64,000 bases of DNA from a virus, in IMG/VR virus record IMGVR_UViG_3300024180_000002, positions 62,001-126,000 of that record; one strand, given 5' to 3'. Positions 9,506-19,046 of this stretch are shown here, one piece after another. Both the position numbers and the translations under genes were made by a program. Every line of letters starts with the position of its first letter. Within the stretch, counting starts at the first letter, position 1. Below the pieces are notes generated by a model. It searched no databases and was not told the DNA's origin. It saw nothing but the letters and a program-made list of their open reading frames with translations.

Positions 9506-11325
9506 TATATAGCTTTTCTATTTTTAGCCTGAACTTTAGCGAATATGCTATTTTTCACAGCTGGTTCATCAAAGTAAATTGAAAGAGCTGCTTTTTCTCC
9601 AGTCTTTACTGAATCATCCACCATGTTTCCATTTTGATCTAACCAGCCACCTCTAAATAATGCAACTTCTTCTTTTTCTAAAATTATATCTCCAAATGAA
9701 TCTAAATTAATTACATTCTCTGGAAGAGGTGCATTGGGTTCAAAATTAATTTGCCTTTCAGTTACTGTTCTTTTAAAGAAAACCATTTTTTGTTTTCCAT
9801 TACCTATATCTTCTAAGATTGGGGTAGAAGGAGTTACCGTTACTGTTTTAGAAGTATAATATCCTAATCTTCTAGCCGTTTCTTCTTTTTCAGAAGTGAA
9901 TTTAACGTTAACGGAATCAATACCTTCAATTGATTCAACAATAGCGACAATATCAGATTTTGGTAATCTATCTCTTCTTGTAATGTTAATTAGGTATTCT
10001 GCTATTTTAGATCTAATTTCAGTAGCAAGATTAGCCTTTGTATATCCTTCAAAGTATCTTACTTTAATATCCATTCTAAAATATTGTGGGGAAGGATCTA
10101 CTATTTTAATTTCAGTTGTTACCATCTGTCTTCCTGATTTTTCTAATAATCCCATAATTCCTTCTTTTTCTATTTCAGTAAAAAAGAATTCAGAATTATC
10201 TAAGCTAAAATAATCTTTATTGTTTTGTAATTTTTTAAGAGTATTAGGCAACATGAACAGATAGATAACATTATCATCGTCTAAATATCCATCATCTGTA
10301 GTGTTATATGCATCTAAATAAGAAAACATACCATATCTTGAAAGAAAGTGCTCATAGTTATCAGGAGTTGCTAATACAAATGAATGTGACTGTAATGGGG
10401 CAATTAACTTTGTTAATTCAATATCTTCTGGATTTGCTCCCATTTTAGGTGCAACTGTAAATTCAGATTCTAATAATTCATTTAGATCATGCGTATTTCC
10501 TAATGAATCTGTTCCTTCAGTTTTGAATTCAAACGATAAATCAGCTCTACCGTTTAAATTACCCATAGCACCTCCTATTTTTAAATATTCGATTTCAATC
10601 GATGCACCTGTTGGAGGAATGTCACCAAATGAACCATTACCGAAATAAAGATCTAATCCACCTGTAATTCCTGTTTTTACTAAATAACCTTCAGTTCCCT
10701 TTTTCATATCATATAAAGAATCATATTTAGTCCATAAATTAGAATTAACCTTTACTCTAATCTGTCCATGGTCTATCATGCTTTTAGTTATTACATTAAA
10801 GGATTGAAAAGATTCTCCAGTTGAGGTTAATGTTTGAGATTCATATTCTCCCTGAATTACAGGAATATAAATATAATTTGCGTTTGATTTTTCTAATCTA
10901 AATTGATCATTACTTGTTCTCAGGGTGTATTTAAGACCGTTGTCTTTGCATTCTATAATAGCATTGGATGGAATGTTTAAAGCATCACCAGCAATATCAT
11001 CTAAACCCTGCACTCCTAATCTAAGCTTTAATTCACCTGAAGCGGCAGCTCCTCTAAATGAATCATGTCCTGCTAATCTTGAGAGTCCATATATTGATTC
11101 TGGGTTTTGAGCTGTAAGAATATTTTGCTCTACTGTAGAATCTTCAATGTAGAAGAATATTAATCTTCCTATTTCTGAAATAACGTCTAGGATTTGTGAA
11201 AACGGAGAGGCTGTTGTAAATGCACCTTCTACCTCGCCATATATCCTAGTAATATAGGATCTAATGTCGTCAATCATTTCTCCAGCTTTTATTCTGGAAG
11301 TTGATAAAAATTTATTATCTGCCAT
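9505..11325 (-). CDS. Baseplate wedge protein gp6/gpJ-like
   Basis: A 606-residue protein with the layout of the Baseplate_J family. The N-terminal region resembles J/gp6 proteins (residues about 15-80, including TTASPFSQILDVISEIGRL). A beta-rich middle carries Gly-rich loops (GGLDLYFGNGSFGDIPP, about residues 215-232), and a C-terminal segment around residues 405-470 resembles the J-protein repeat that governs wedge dimerisation (YFRMDIKVRYFEG, then KSDIVAIVESIEGIDSVNV). It lies 17 bases downstream of the gp25-like gene, the canonical J position. It would form the wedge ring around the hub. The family call rests on motif resemblance plus synteny. Confidence 0.72.
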   Translation of the reverse strand: MADNKFLSTSRIKAGEMIDDIRSYITRIYGEVEGAFTTASPFSQILDVISEIGRLIFFYIEDSTVEQNILTAQNPESIYGLSRLAGHDSFRGAAASGELKLRLGVQGLDDIAGDALNIPSNAIIECKDNGLKYTLRTSNDQFRLEKSNANYIYIPVIQGEYESQTLTSTGESFQSFNVITKSMIDHGQIRVKVNSNLWTKYDSLYDMKKGTEGYLVKTGITGGLDLYFGNGSFGDIPPTGASIEIEYLKIGGAMGNLNGRADLSFEFKTEGTDSLGNTHDLNELLESEFTVAPKMGANPEDIELTKLIAPLQSHSFVLATPDNYEHFLSRYGMFSYLDAYNTTDDGYLDDDNVIYLFMLPNTLKKLQNNKDYFSLDNSEFFFTEIEKEGIMGLLEKSGRQMVTTEIKIVDPSPQYFRMDIKVRYFEGYTKANLATEIRSKIAEYLINITRRDRLPKSDIVAIVESIEGIDSVNVKFTSEKEETARRLGYYTSKTVTVTPSTPILEDIGNGKQKMVFFKRTVTERQINFEPNAPLPENVINLDSFGDIILEKEEVALFRGGWLDQNGNMVDDSVKTGEKAALSIYFDEPAVKNSIFAKVQAKNRKAI

Positions 11326-11342
11326 TTTTATTTTTAGTTTTA

Positions 11343-11696
11343 TTATACGTAAACTCCAAGTTGATATCTATTATCAATTCTTATATCTACAAACACTGCA
11401 TGTCTGTCAACTTCTTTTGTGAAATCAACATCAACAGTTACGTTAAATTTTCTAGCTAAAGGAACATATTTATAAATCTGTTCTGCAACTACTTTTTTTA
11501 ATAAATAGTCATTATAACTTAATGAATATACATAGTCTTCTAAATTAGCTCCGAATTCAGGATCACCTAAAACATCTCCTCTTCTCGTAAAAAGAACAGT
11601 TTCTATCTGCGTCATCAACCTAGCTAATTCAGAACTAATTTCTAATTTGCTTGGATCGAATCCAGGATCTCCTTTTGCTTTTATATAAAACTCCAT
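11343..11696 (-). CDS. Baseplate wedge protein, gp25/GPW family
   Basis: A 117-residue protein, the usual length for T4 gp25 and P2 W. The family pattern is visible: an N-terminal ISSELARLMTQIETVLFTRRGD segment followed by a GDPEFGANLEDYVY motif, with the conserved GxxxxxPxFG shape and the Arg-Gly pair before it, then a helix and a C-terminal beta-hairpin. This protein joins wedge to sheath and nucleates sheath assembly in contractile tails. It is the first gene of the wedge cassette, followed closely by the J/gp6-like gene. The family assignment is confident. Confidence 0.87.
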   Translation of the reverse strand: MEFYIKAKGDPGFDPSKLEISSELARLMTQIETVLFTRRGDVLGDPEFGANLEDYVYSLSYNDYLLKKVVAEQIYKYVPLARKFNVTVDVDFTKEVDRHAVFVDIRIDNRYQLGVYV

Positions 11697-11712
11697 TTAA
11701 CTATATATTCTA

Positions 11713-12546
11713 TTAAGAATGCATCATCCAATCGGTGCCTTCATCTGTTTTTATTTCTTCAATCACTGCTTCCAGTTCTCCTTCACCTAAACCCTGAATT
11801 GCGTCTGCATTGACTTCAATATTTCCAGGTAAAGCAAAACCAAATATACTTAACTTTTGTCCTAATGAAATTTTAATCTTTGCAGCACAATATCTAAAGA
11901 ATGCTTCATCTTCAAATAATGCACACTCTGGAATTGTTTCATATACTTCTAATATAATATCTCTGTTAGGGGTTTCTCCAGTAAATTTAATCTCATGTGT
12001 TAGTTGGTTATAGTGATAGCCAATGGGGTTTTCTAGAATTTGTCTAGCCATATCAAAGAAACTTTCATTAACCACATAATATTGAAGGTTCTCTGCGGCA
12101 TCTACTACACCATCTCCACTGAACATTCCAGTATACATCATTCTTTCGATAGCAAAATCACCTTGTGAAAATCTAATATCTGTTCCACCTGCATACTTTG
12201 ATCCAGTTTCAAAACATCCATATACTGAATAAACTTCTCCACCACCTGTAACTGGATCCATCTTTGGAAGAGTAAAGCATCTTCTAGATTTAAAAAGATT
12301 AGACTTAAAAAGTTCTTTAGGTAAAACCATAAAGTTTTCTTTCATCGAATACTCGTAATTTTTATAGAACCATTTCTTTGCTCTCTTGACAATATTCTCT
12401 ACTTCTGATTTTGGAAGATTCATAGGAATCATACAAGACCCTGTTACTTCCGATGCCAACTCATTTACAAAGTCGTTAAAGCATTTATTATCATCCCATG
12501 TAGGTTTATCTAAGTGGCTATTATTACCTATTATATTATCACTCAT
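11713..12546 (-). CDS. Virion structural protein, possibly neck/connector
   Basis: A 277-residue protein, 16 bases upstream of the gp25-like gene. Two features stand out. A beta-rich centre (residues about 100-200) ends in a segment resembling structural proteins that read Y-x-x-I-P-E-C. A C-terminal helix-turn (about residues 220-265, AAKIKISLGQKLSIFGFALP) is followed by an acidic helix. That helix-loop-PG pattern resembles a module seen near the C-terminus of some phage neck and tail-completion proteins. I therefore suggest a tail-terminator, neck or baseplate-connector role, without firm homology. Confidence 0.5.
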   Translation of the reverse strand: MSDNIIGNNSHLDKPTWDDNKCFNDFVNELASEVTGSCMIPMNLPKSEVENIVKRAKKWFYKNYEYSMKENFMVLPKELFKSNLFKSRRCFTLPKMDPVTGGGEVYSVYGCFETGSKYAGGTDIRFSQGDFAIERMMYTGMFSGDGVVDAAENLQYYVVNESFFDMARQILENPIGYHYNQLTHEIKFTGETPNRDIILEVYETIPECALFEDEAFFRYCAAKIKISLGQKLSIFGFALPGNIEVNADAIQGLGEGELEAVIEEIKTDEGTDWMMHS

Positions 12547-12562
12547 TTTGTTTTAGTTATTT

Positions 12563-13858
12563 TTAAACTTCCGTATAAAGTATTTTTTCAGTGTTGTCAA
12601 ACTTTGCAGTTCTTTTATCGTATTTACCGTCTCTAAATATACCTCCTTGCATCGTCCCTTTCATTATTCCATTTCCGTATATGTAACAGTCTTTTAATAC
12701 ACAAGACTGGTGAACGTATGAACTTTCTAATTTAGATGAATTAACCTGTGTAGATTGATAGAAATTACACGTATGTATGTCAGATCCATTTATGTCACAT
12801 CCGAAGAAATCACAATTTGTGAATTCTCCTCTCAAAGAACATCTTACAAATTCATATCCTTCTAATTCTACACAATATGATAAGTTACCATGATCAACTT
12901 GAATTACACCATTGTCGGCATCATAGTTAATATGCCCTTTTGTTAATTCACCATGTGTAAATAATCTAAGAACTCTTTCTCTAATATTAGGCCAGTGTAA
13001 ATCTATTATCTTTTCATTGTCATTTAAATCAACCGTTAATTTAACATCTTGATTCCAACCTGTATTAATGGTTTTCCAATCTTTTCTAGCCTTTATAACT
13101 CTTTCATTCTTAGCAAGAATTTTTCTAAGCTCTATTGAATTAAGATTGTTAAATTGAACATTACCCGTGCTATTCCATAGTTGAGTTATAAAAAGATCTA
13201 GCATTTGTAGAATCTTAGAAGTTTTCTTTTCCCAATCTTTTCCACCGAGATATCTAAATTCTAAATAATTCTTATGTCTTTTTTCAAAGTTAATTCCGTA
13301 ATATTTAGAATCAGGATATATGAAATTACTAGGAGTAATATTTAATCCATCATAGAAATAAGTATCTGACTTAGGTAAAACGAATTTAATTGATTTTGCG
13401 TATGCAGAATCTTTTCTTTCAGGAAAAAACTTAAAGACTTGACTTTCTTTAAAATCTAAAATAAATTTAAGAACATTCATCTTAGATATTCTATGTTTAT
13501 TTTCTATTTTATCTGTATCGAAAGAAAGGTTTAAGTGAATAGAACTTCTATCATTCGTATATCCATTTTCTTCTATCCATTTACATACTTTAATAATCAT
13601 CATCCTTGCAGCATAATACGGCTGTGCGCCTGTTACGAGTTCCATTAGTTTTTCACCACCTGACATATCAGGTTCAATTTTAAACTCATCTCTTGTAACT
13701 TCAAAATCACTATGCGCCTTTGCTTCTACTCTAATCTTTTTACCTAAAAGACCCGCTAACTCTTTAGCAGTCGTATCGATATCCTTGTTAGAATAAAATT
13801 CAAATTCAACACCTACCAGTGCATTCTTTAATATGTCTGAATTATTAATATTATTCAT
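12563..13858 (-). CDS. Amidoligase-like protein with pentapeptide-type C-terminus
   Basis: A 431-residue protein. The N-terminal half carries the amidoligase (COOH-NH2 ligase, glutamine-synthetase-like fold) signature: GVEFEF at residues 16-21, an EPDMSGGEK segment at 62-70 with ELVTG just after, and an SSIHLNLSF strand near 106-113 in place of the usual HVH. Such enzymes form amide bonds between a carboxylate and an amine using ATP. The C-terminal part (about 335-410) has five-residue periodicity with Cys, Ser and aromatic residues, like a right-handed pentapeptide beta-helix. It lies between the S1-domain gene and structural genes and has a GATATATA box about 30 bases upstream. Substrate unknown; peptide or protein modification is the family expectation. 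Confidence 0.62.
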   Translation of the reverse strand: MNNINNSDILKNALVGVEFEFYSNKDIDTTAKELAGLLGKKIRVEAKAHSDFEVTRDEFKIEPDMSGGEKLMELVTGAQPYYAARMMIIKVCKWIEENGYTNDRSSIHLNLSFDTDKIENKHRISKMNVLKFILDFKESQVFKFFPERKDSAYAKSIKFVLPKSDTYFYDGLNITPSNFIYPDSKYYGINFEKRHKNYLEFRYLGGKDWEKKTSKILQMLDLFITQLWNSTGNVQFNNLNSIELRKILAKNERVIKARKDWKTINTGWNQDVKLTVDLNDNEKIIDLHWPNIRERVLRLFTHGELTKGHINYDADNGVIQVDHGNLSYCVELEGYEFVRCSLRGEFTNCDFFGCDINGSDIHTCNFYQSTQVNSSKLESSYVHQSCVLKDCYIYGNGIMKGTMQGGIFRDGKYDKRTAKFDNTEKILYTEV

Positions 13859-13886
13859 TTACGTAATTATATAACTTAAGTTGGTT

Positions 13887-13894
13887 TATATATC
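13887..13894 (-). promoter_or_regulatory. GATATATA element upstream of amidoligase-like gene
   Basis: An exact GATATATA in the coding direction, 28 bases before the ATG of the amidoligase-like gene and just downstream of the terminator that ends the S1-domain gene. The pairing of terminator and box suggests a new transcription unit. Promoter function is inferred. Confidence 0.45.
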
Positions 13895-13915
13895 TCTGTT
13901 AGATACACTATAACG

Positions 13916-13941
13916 TGAAAAAGCCCGAGTGATCGGGCTCT
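13916..13941 (-). terminator. Rho-independent terminator after S1-domain gene
   Basis: In the coding direction an AGCCCGA stem, ATCA-type loop and matching TCGGGCT arm are followed by a run of T residues. It lies 22 bases after the stop of the S1-domain gene. Confidence 0.85.
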
Positions 13942-13963
13942 TTCAACTAAATTATAGATTTGA

Positions 13964-15292
13964 TTATAGTTTAAGGAATACTTTTCTAGTGTCTTCTTCA
14001 ACTCTGATCACTTGAACAGTAATATCTGCACCTTTTGATATGTCTTTAATATCTATGTTTTCAGGGAATTCAGATACATGTAAGAGTCCTACTACACCTT
14101 CTTCTATTTCTACAAATAAACCATAGTCTTTAGTAGATTTTACCTTTCCTACCACTTCAGTTTTCTTAGTATATCTTGAAGAAATACCTTCCCATGGATC
14201 TACTTTCTTTTCAGCAGGAGAACCTTGAACAAGTGTAATTTTTCTTTCATTAATAACTTCTTTAACATAGAATTTAATCTCTGTTCCTGGCTCTAAAGAT
14301 CTATCTCTATGTGCCTTTGAAGTTTCAGTATCTAAGTCGTTAACGTGAATCATACCAGTTAAACATCCTTCAAACTCAACGAATACGCCGTATTTTGCAG
14401 AACCAGTAACGTGACCTGTTCTTTCAACTGTAATATCTTCTTGTATTGTTTTGAGTGTATTAGGAATAAGAGCTCTTAAATATGCTCTATGTGAAACTAC
14501 CACAGTTCCTTTTTCTTCCGAATAACTTACAGGTACTACATACATTTCCGTGTCGATGATTGATTCAAAGTCATGCAATTTATTTACACCAGCTAAAGAA
14601 CCTGGCATAAAGCAATCAATTCCTTGAACTTGAACAATATATCCTCCACCTGGAATCATTTTAGAAACAATACCACTATATGCTGTATTTCCATCGTCAA
14701 TAGATGCTACGATTTCTTTAATAACTTTAGTCTTAAGACCTTCAGTCACAGAACCTATCATATATTTCTTGACATTCATTGAAGTATCGGCGATCAATTG
14801 AACATCGACTTCAACTCCTTGTTTTAGAAGTTCTCTTACTTCTGTAGTTTCTCTTGATAAATCTACATAGATTAATTCTCTATATCCTACATCAATTGAT
14901 GCCCATTCGGAATCAACTGCATACACCTTTCCAGTATAGCTAGCTCCTAATTGTAAAGAATATAAAGTATTTGAAGTTAGTGAATGACCTTCCATTAGGT
15001 CAAATAGTTCTTGGGCGTATGATTCTCTGCTATATACCTTTACACCTTTAGGTGTTTTAATATGTGGATTGGGTTTCCTAAGCTTAGTTACACATGTTGC
15101 CTCATATTGGTCCCACATGAATTCTCCGTTTTCATCCATATAATTTGTATCTGGACCGGGAGTTGGTTTTTCCGGGGTTGCGGCGTTTAATGAAGTTTCT
15201 ACTTTAACTTCTGTTTCTTGGTTAGCTTCTGTAAGCTGTGTAGTTGTCGAGAGTCTTGGTCTCTTTTGTTTTTGAGTTGTCTTTGTTGACAT
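13964..15292 (-). CDS. Multi-S1-domain RNA-binding protein (ribosomal protein bS1-like)
   Basis: A 442-residue protein with a low-complexity N-terminal 100 residues followed by four S1 OB-fold repeats at roughly 108-180, 198-270, 285-355 and 372-442. Repeats 3 and 4 show the textbook pattern GxVtgxxxYGvFVExEgxxxGxxHvnxl. In cellular bS1 such repeats bind mRNA and dock it on the 30S subunit; the first two bS1 repeats bind the ribosome. Here the first two are the more divergent. The gene has its own GATATATA box and terminator, so it is a monocistron inside the baseplate block. It could redirect host ribosomes to phage mRNA or act as a structural RNA-binding protein. The domain call is firm; the role is inferred. 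Confidence 0.85.
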   Translation of the reverse strand: MSTKTTQKQKRPRLSTTTQLTEANQETEVKVETSLNAATPEKPTPGPDTNYMDENGEFMWDQYEATCVTKLRKPNPHIKTPKGVKVYSRESYAQELFDLMEGHSLTSNTLYSLQLGASYTGKVYAVDSEWASIDVGYRELIYVDLSRETTEVRELLKQGVEVDVQLIADTSMNVKKYMIGSVTEGLKTKVIKEIVASIDDGNTAYSGIVSKMIPGGGYIVQVQGIDCFMPGSLAGVNKLHDFESIIDTEMYVVPVSYSEEKGTVVVSHRAYLRALIPNTLKTIQEDITVERTGHVTGSAKYGVFVEFEGCLTGMIHVNDLDTETSKAHRDRSLEPGTEIKFYVKEVINERKITLVQGSPAEKKVDPWEGISSRYTKKTEVVGKVKSTKDYGLFVEIEEGVVGLLHVSEFPENIDIKDISKGADITVQVIRVEEDTRKVFLKL

Positions 15293-15333
15293 TTACTTTG
15301 TTTTTTAAAAGGGTTAATGTATGTTTTACTAGT

Positions 15334-15341
15334 TATATATC
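15334..15341 (-). promoter_or_regulatory. GATATATA element upstream of S1-domain gene
   Basis: An exact GATATATA in the coding direction overlapping the TGA stop of the preceding gene, 41 bases before the S1-domain ATG. Together with the terminator beyond the gene it defines a one-gene unit. Promoter function is inferred. Confidence 0.45.
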
Positions 15342-17058
15342 AAATTACGGTGGCGTCAAATCCTATCATTGGAACGTAAGGAACAGTAGGAACTGGTATA
15401 CCACCCATATAAATAAATTTCATTTCACTAAGATGCGTAAAATAAGAATATGCAAGTGCTTTAGCCACTGCATTGGCTGCACCTTCCCTATCTAATCCAT
15501 AATCTTTACCTGAATTAAGAGCTCTTCTTAAATTATCTGCTAATTTCCTTTGATTTCCGTAACTAACTCCTATGTATTTTCCGCCTAAAGGAGGAACAGA
15601 TAAACATGGTGGTGTCGGGGGATCAGTTGCAAATGGCTGTATTGTTGCATCTTTCCAATATTTAAGAGTTGCCTTTGCAAGTTCTTTATATGGATCATCT
15701 TTACTTCCACCTTCTGCTAACATTGCAGCTTCAATTCCCATTTCTACTATTAAAGTATTTCTAATTTGCTTAGCTAAAGTTCCCGTTTTAGACATATCTA
15801 TATTCACAATAGAATCCTGTGTTTCGTCGTTTTCAGTAAGAGGACATCCTTGCCATTTTTTTCTTAATTCATCTTCTAGAAAAACGGGTTTAACTTTATT
15901 TTTTTTAAAACCATAGTCTTGTTTACCGTTCCATGTAAATTCTGTAATAACATACTGAGTTAATGCAGGTGGCATTTTATTATTTTCATCAAAAGGCTCC
16001 TGTATTTTTAAATTAGTTAATTTAAATGGATATCTTACTTTTAATTTTTCGGCAGGTTCCATTTCTTCATATCCTACGGGTAATGTAGTATCAAAGGGCC
16101 ATGGATATTTAATAGCTTGTATAGAATCTTTCTTTAATGCGGTTTCCTCACTGTATAAAAACTTTCCATCGCTATCTACAGTTGGATGGCACTTCTTTAT
16201 TTCATCAATTACATATTTAGAAACTAGTAGATGAAATTCACCATCATAATTTCTATTATTATTATTTATTGAAACACCCGAGGAAGATTTAAATGATTGC
16301 CAACCCCAGTCTAATCCCTTTAGTGTAGATATGGCTGCCTTCCTGTTATTGTTCATCTGCTGAATGTCTTGATTACTAAATCCTGAACCGCCAACCCCAG
16401 CTGTGGAATTGCTTCTAATTTCATTAGTTCCCATCCAAGTCGCCCAGTGCCAAAAATCCCATCTTTTATCTCCGTCAGAAATATCCTCAAATTGCATTAA
16501 TAATCTTGTTGCAAATATTCTAGCTAATTCATCGCCGGTTTCTTTACCATCTAAGCGATGAAACTCGAAGAATTTAAATCTATATAGGTTTTCTGCTTCG
16601 TCATCCTTAAACTCTTCCAGATACTTGTCAAGCTCTTCAGTTGGCTCGTATTGTATACCTCCTGAAATTTCACCTTCTAGTTTATTATATTCAGGATCAT
16701 TGTCTTTTCCTGCAATACTTAACCTGGAAGCTGCGCCAGCTGCACTCGCCAACCATGTTGCAATTCCTATTTTCTTTTCTTCGGTGTCTGGTGTTTCCAT
16801 GACAGGTTCTCCTTTTTCAAAAAGGTCAGTGAACCAATGTTCATAGCTTGCTATGAATGCACTCTCCCCGGGTGATGATTCATGAGGTGCCATTCCTGGA
16901 ATACACGTTGCATTAGGACCAGAACCTTTTTTAACATCAATCGTATATTGTGTGGCTAATAATTTACCGAATTCTGCGGCACTAGTCGGTGGGGCAGTAG
17001 GTGCGCTTAAAAGAAATCCTTCTACTTCACTAATAAAATTAGTCCAATCTGCAGCCAT
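15340..17058 (-). CDS. Virion structural protein, baseplate-associated
   Basis: A 572-residue protein of unknown family, located between the gp5-like spike gene (2 bases away) and the S1-domain gene. It is Ala/Pro/Gly-rich at the N-terminus, helical with many Trp and Phe residues at about 150-260, and ends with an Ala-rich helix (ANAVAKALAYSYFTHL) followed by a hydrophobic Pro/Gly segment (GGIPVPTVPYVPMIG). That tail pattern is common in uncharacterised phage baseplate proteins. No catalytic motif was seen. A baseplate role is inferred from synteny. Confidence 0.55.
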   Translation of the reverse strand: MAADWTNFISEVEGFLLSAPTAPPTSAAEFGKLLATQYTIDVKKGSGPNATCIPGMAPHESSPGESAFIASYEHWFTDLFEKGEPVMETPDTEEKKIGIATWLASAAGAASRLSIAGKDNDPEYNKLEGEISGGIQYEPTEELDKYLEEFKDDEAENLYRFKFFEFHRLDGKETGDELARIFATRLLMQFEDISDGDKRWDFWHWATWMGTNEIRSNSTAGVGGSGFSNQDIQQMNNNRKAAISTLKGLDWGWQSFKSSSGVSINNNNRNYDGEFHLLVSKYVIDEIKKCHPTVDSDGKFLYSEETALKKDSIQAIKYPWPFDTTLPVGYEEMEPAEKLKVRYPFKLTNLKIQEPFDENNKMPPALTQYVITEFTWNGKQDYGFKKNKVKPVFLEDELRKKWQGCPLTENDETQDSIVNIDMSKTGTLAKQIRNTLIVEMGIEAAMLAEGGSKDDPYKELAKATLKYWKDATIQPFATDPPTPPCLSVPPLGGKYIGVSYGNQRKLADNLRRALNSGKDYGLDREGAANAVAKALAYSYFTHLSEMKFIYMGGIPVPTVPYVPMIGFDATVI

Positions 17059-17060
17059 TC

Positions 17061-17786
17061 TTATTTATTTTCTTGTTGATAATCAGGGTGTTTACTTTTC
17101 AAAGATGCAACACCCGATGGGGTAGGAGGTAATGAAACCGCAGTTCCTGATGGACCAACTCCGGTTGGATGTATATGGTTTTCAAAAAGAGTTAAATACT
17201 CGTCTAACCATGCTTCTAGTGATTTACCCCTTACAGCGGGTTCTGAAGTATCTTCTCCACTTTCACCTGTATTACTTAAATATACGTCTCCTGAATCTAT
17301 GAATATTCTATCGTCCGTAGAAATTTTAATATCACCTACTTCGTCGATTTGAATTATAGGTCTTTCTTTTGCGCCAAATCCTCTGGTAATTACAAGACCA
17401 TCTTCTTCTGAGTGATAAATTCTTACGTTTCTTTCAGCATCATACACTAAACTGATTACATTTTCAGCATTGCCTGCACCATCTAAAATATCTTCTTTAA
17501 GAAAAAGATTCTGCTCTATTTGAAACCAATATTCAGGATGATATAAATTTCCATTATCAAATCTAGCTGAAACTATATCCCCTATTCTTGGAACATGATG
17601 TGAACCTACTGCATTTCTATTCATAGGAGTTGCCCATGGAATAGCATCATCCGGTAAATTATCATATTTACCCAGGACCTTAACCTTACATCTACCTAGT
17701 TTAAGAGGATCGACATTATCGATAACTTCTCCTAACCAATGAGTGTCTCTAAGATTATCAGTATTTAATTCTTTTTCTGTTGACAT
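17061..17786 (-). CDS. Baseplate hub spike protein, gp5-like OB-fold domain
   Basis: A 241-residue protein. The N-terminal 90 residues match the gp5/gpV OB-fold: W-x-G-x-V near residue 18, DPLKLGRCKVKVLG at about 26-39, PWATPMNR at about 49-56, and VPRIGDIVSARFDNGN with a YHPEYW turn around 65-88. The rest is beta-rich and ends with an HIHPTGVGPSG loop and Pro-rich tail. The lysozyme domain and the long triple beta-helix of T4 gp5 are absent, so any peptidoglycan-cutting activity must lie elsewhere. It is 3 bases from the gene upstream and sits in the hub cluster. It probably forms the trimeric hub-spike adaptor. Confidence 0.75.
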   Translation of the reverse strand: MSTEKELNTDNLRDTHWLGEVIDNVDPLKLGRCKVKVLGKYDNLPDDAIPWATPMNRNAVGSHHVPRIGDIVSARFDNGNLYHPEYWFQIEQNLFLKEDILDGAGNAENVISLVYDAERNVRIYHSEEDGLVITRGFGAKERPIIQIDEVGDIKISTDDRIFIDSGDVYLSNTGESGEDTSEPAVRGKSLEAWLDEYLTLFENHIHPTGVGPSGTAVSLPPTPSGVASLKSKHPDYQQENK

Positions 17787-17789
17787 ATA

Positions 17790-19046
17790 TTAATCGTTTA
17801 TATTACCAAGGGATTGGGCTGCTGCATCGTTTAGTGCAGCTCCTACTGTCGCACTAGTATCTACATTAAATACATTCTCTGCGATGTTAGAACCAATATT
17901 ATCTACTCCATCAGAAACACCTCGTAAGGCGTCTTGATATATGTTTTCAAAATTAGGAACTCTACCTCTAATACCGTCCCTTGCACCTTGAACTAATTCA
18001 TCTTTCTTTTCTCTTGCTAATCTGTTCAGGTCGTTTAAACCTCTTTCTCCTATTTCTTTAAGTTTAGCTAGCGCCTTATCTTTTAAAAGACCTAATATCC
18101 CATCAGCTTCATAATTTTCAGAATCATGTGCTGGGGATAATGCGTTAGGTATAGTATCAGAAACAATTCCATTTAATACTCTTGCATCCATACTATCTAC
18201 AACTTCATATTGCATTTCAATAGTTTGTCTAGCCTGTTCGCCTGGATTTTTAGTAAGATCTCCAAATATTTCAGAACCTGTGTTTAAGGCAAATTCACAT
18301 TCACCGAATCTAAACATAAAGAAGGGTCTATTGTCAGATCCTGATATACCTTTGTTTGAATTATCAACTCCTAGGCTTGGTTTCATATTTCCAGGAAAAC
18401 CCTTAATAGCAGCCAAGTCTATCTTTTTAGGAACCCCTGATAATGTAATTTTAGACATGTTTTGGATCTTTCTAACCTCAGTAACATATACTATCATTGA
18501 AAACTTTCTTAAATTTTCAGGTAAAATCCAATTCCATTTAACTTCGTCAAACACTGCTTTTCTATAAAGGTGCATAAGACCAGAAACTCTAAGGTTAATA
18601 GATTCTAAACAGCTTAGTGTTAACTTAGCATCATCGCCTCCGTAATATGGAGTAGTAGGATTAAAATTTGTAATTGCTCTATCAACACCCTGTAATCCTT
18701 GGAAAAACCACGGTGTATTTCTATTTATGTCTAGTAATGCCTTTTTAAATTTAACTAGAGCATCTAATCTTTCTTCATAGAATTTAGTTGATCCCGCAGA
18801 AGCACTTGAACTAAGTGCAGATAATCTATTAGTGTCTTTGCTACTTTTTTTAGCTGACTCCGGCGGCTTTTTTGTAGCTCCTAATTGATTAACGTAGAAT
18901 TCTTCGGCCGCTCCAGATAATAGAGGCGAATTAGTATGATCGCTTACGTTAAATAATATAACAAACGATAAAAAAGTCGGATCCTGATATGGCGACTGTG
19001 CTAATTTACCTTTTTGAAAATCTAATTTACTTTTAAAATCTGACAT
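17790..19046 (-). CDS. Tail-tube-like baseplate protein (tube cap/initiator candidate)
   Basis: A 418-residue protein. Residues about 150-280 have the tail-tube-fold look shared by gp48/gp54-type tube initiators: a helix, then RKFSMIVYVTEVRKIQ, a loop, and FMFRFGECEFAL. The C-terminal 120 residues are helical and charged (KDKALAKLKEIGERGLNDL), consistent with a connector or tape-measure-docking segment. It lies between the gp5-like and gp27-like genes. I infer a tube cap or hub adaptor, but could not decide between gp48 and gp54 equivalents. Confidence 0.5.
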   Translation of the reverse strand: MSDFKSKLDFQKGKLAQSPYQDPTFLSFVILFNVSDHTNSPLLSGAAEEFYVNQLGATKKPPESAKKSSKDTNRLSALSSSASAGSTKFYEERLDALVKFKKALLDINRNTPWFFQGLQGVDRAITNFNPTTPYYGGDDAKLTLSCLESINLRVSGLMHLYRKAVFDEVKWNWILPENLRKFSMIVYVTEVRKIQNMSKITLSGVPKKIDLAAIKGFPGNMKPSLGVDNSNKGISGSDNRPFFMFRFGECEFALNTGSEIFGDLTKNPGEQARQTIEMQYEVVDSMDARVLNGIVSDTIPNALSPAHDSENYEADGILGLLKDKALAKLKEIGERGLNDLNRLAREKKDELVQGARDGIRGRVPNFENIYQDALRGVSDGVDNIGSNIAENVFNVDTSATVGAALNDAAAQSLGNIND

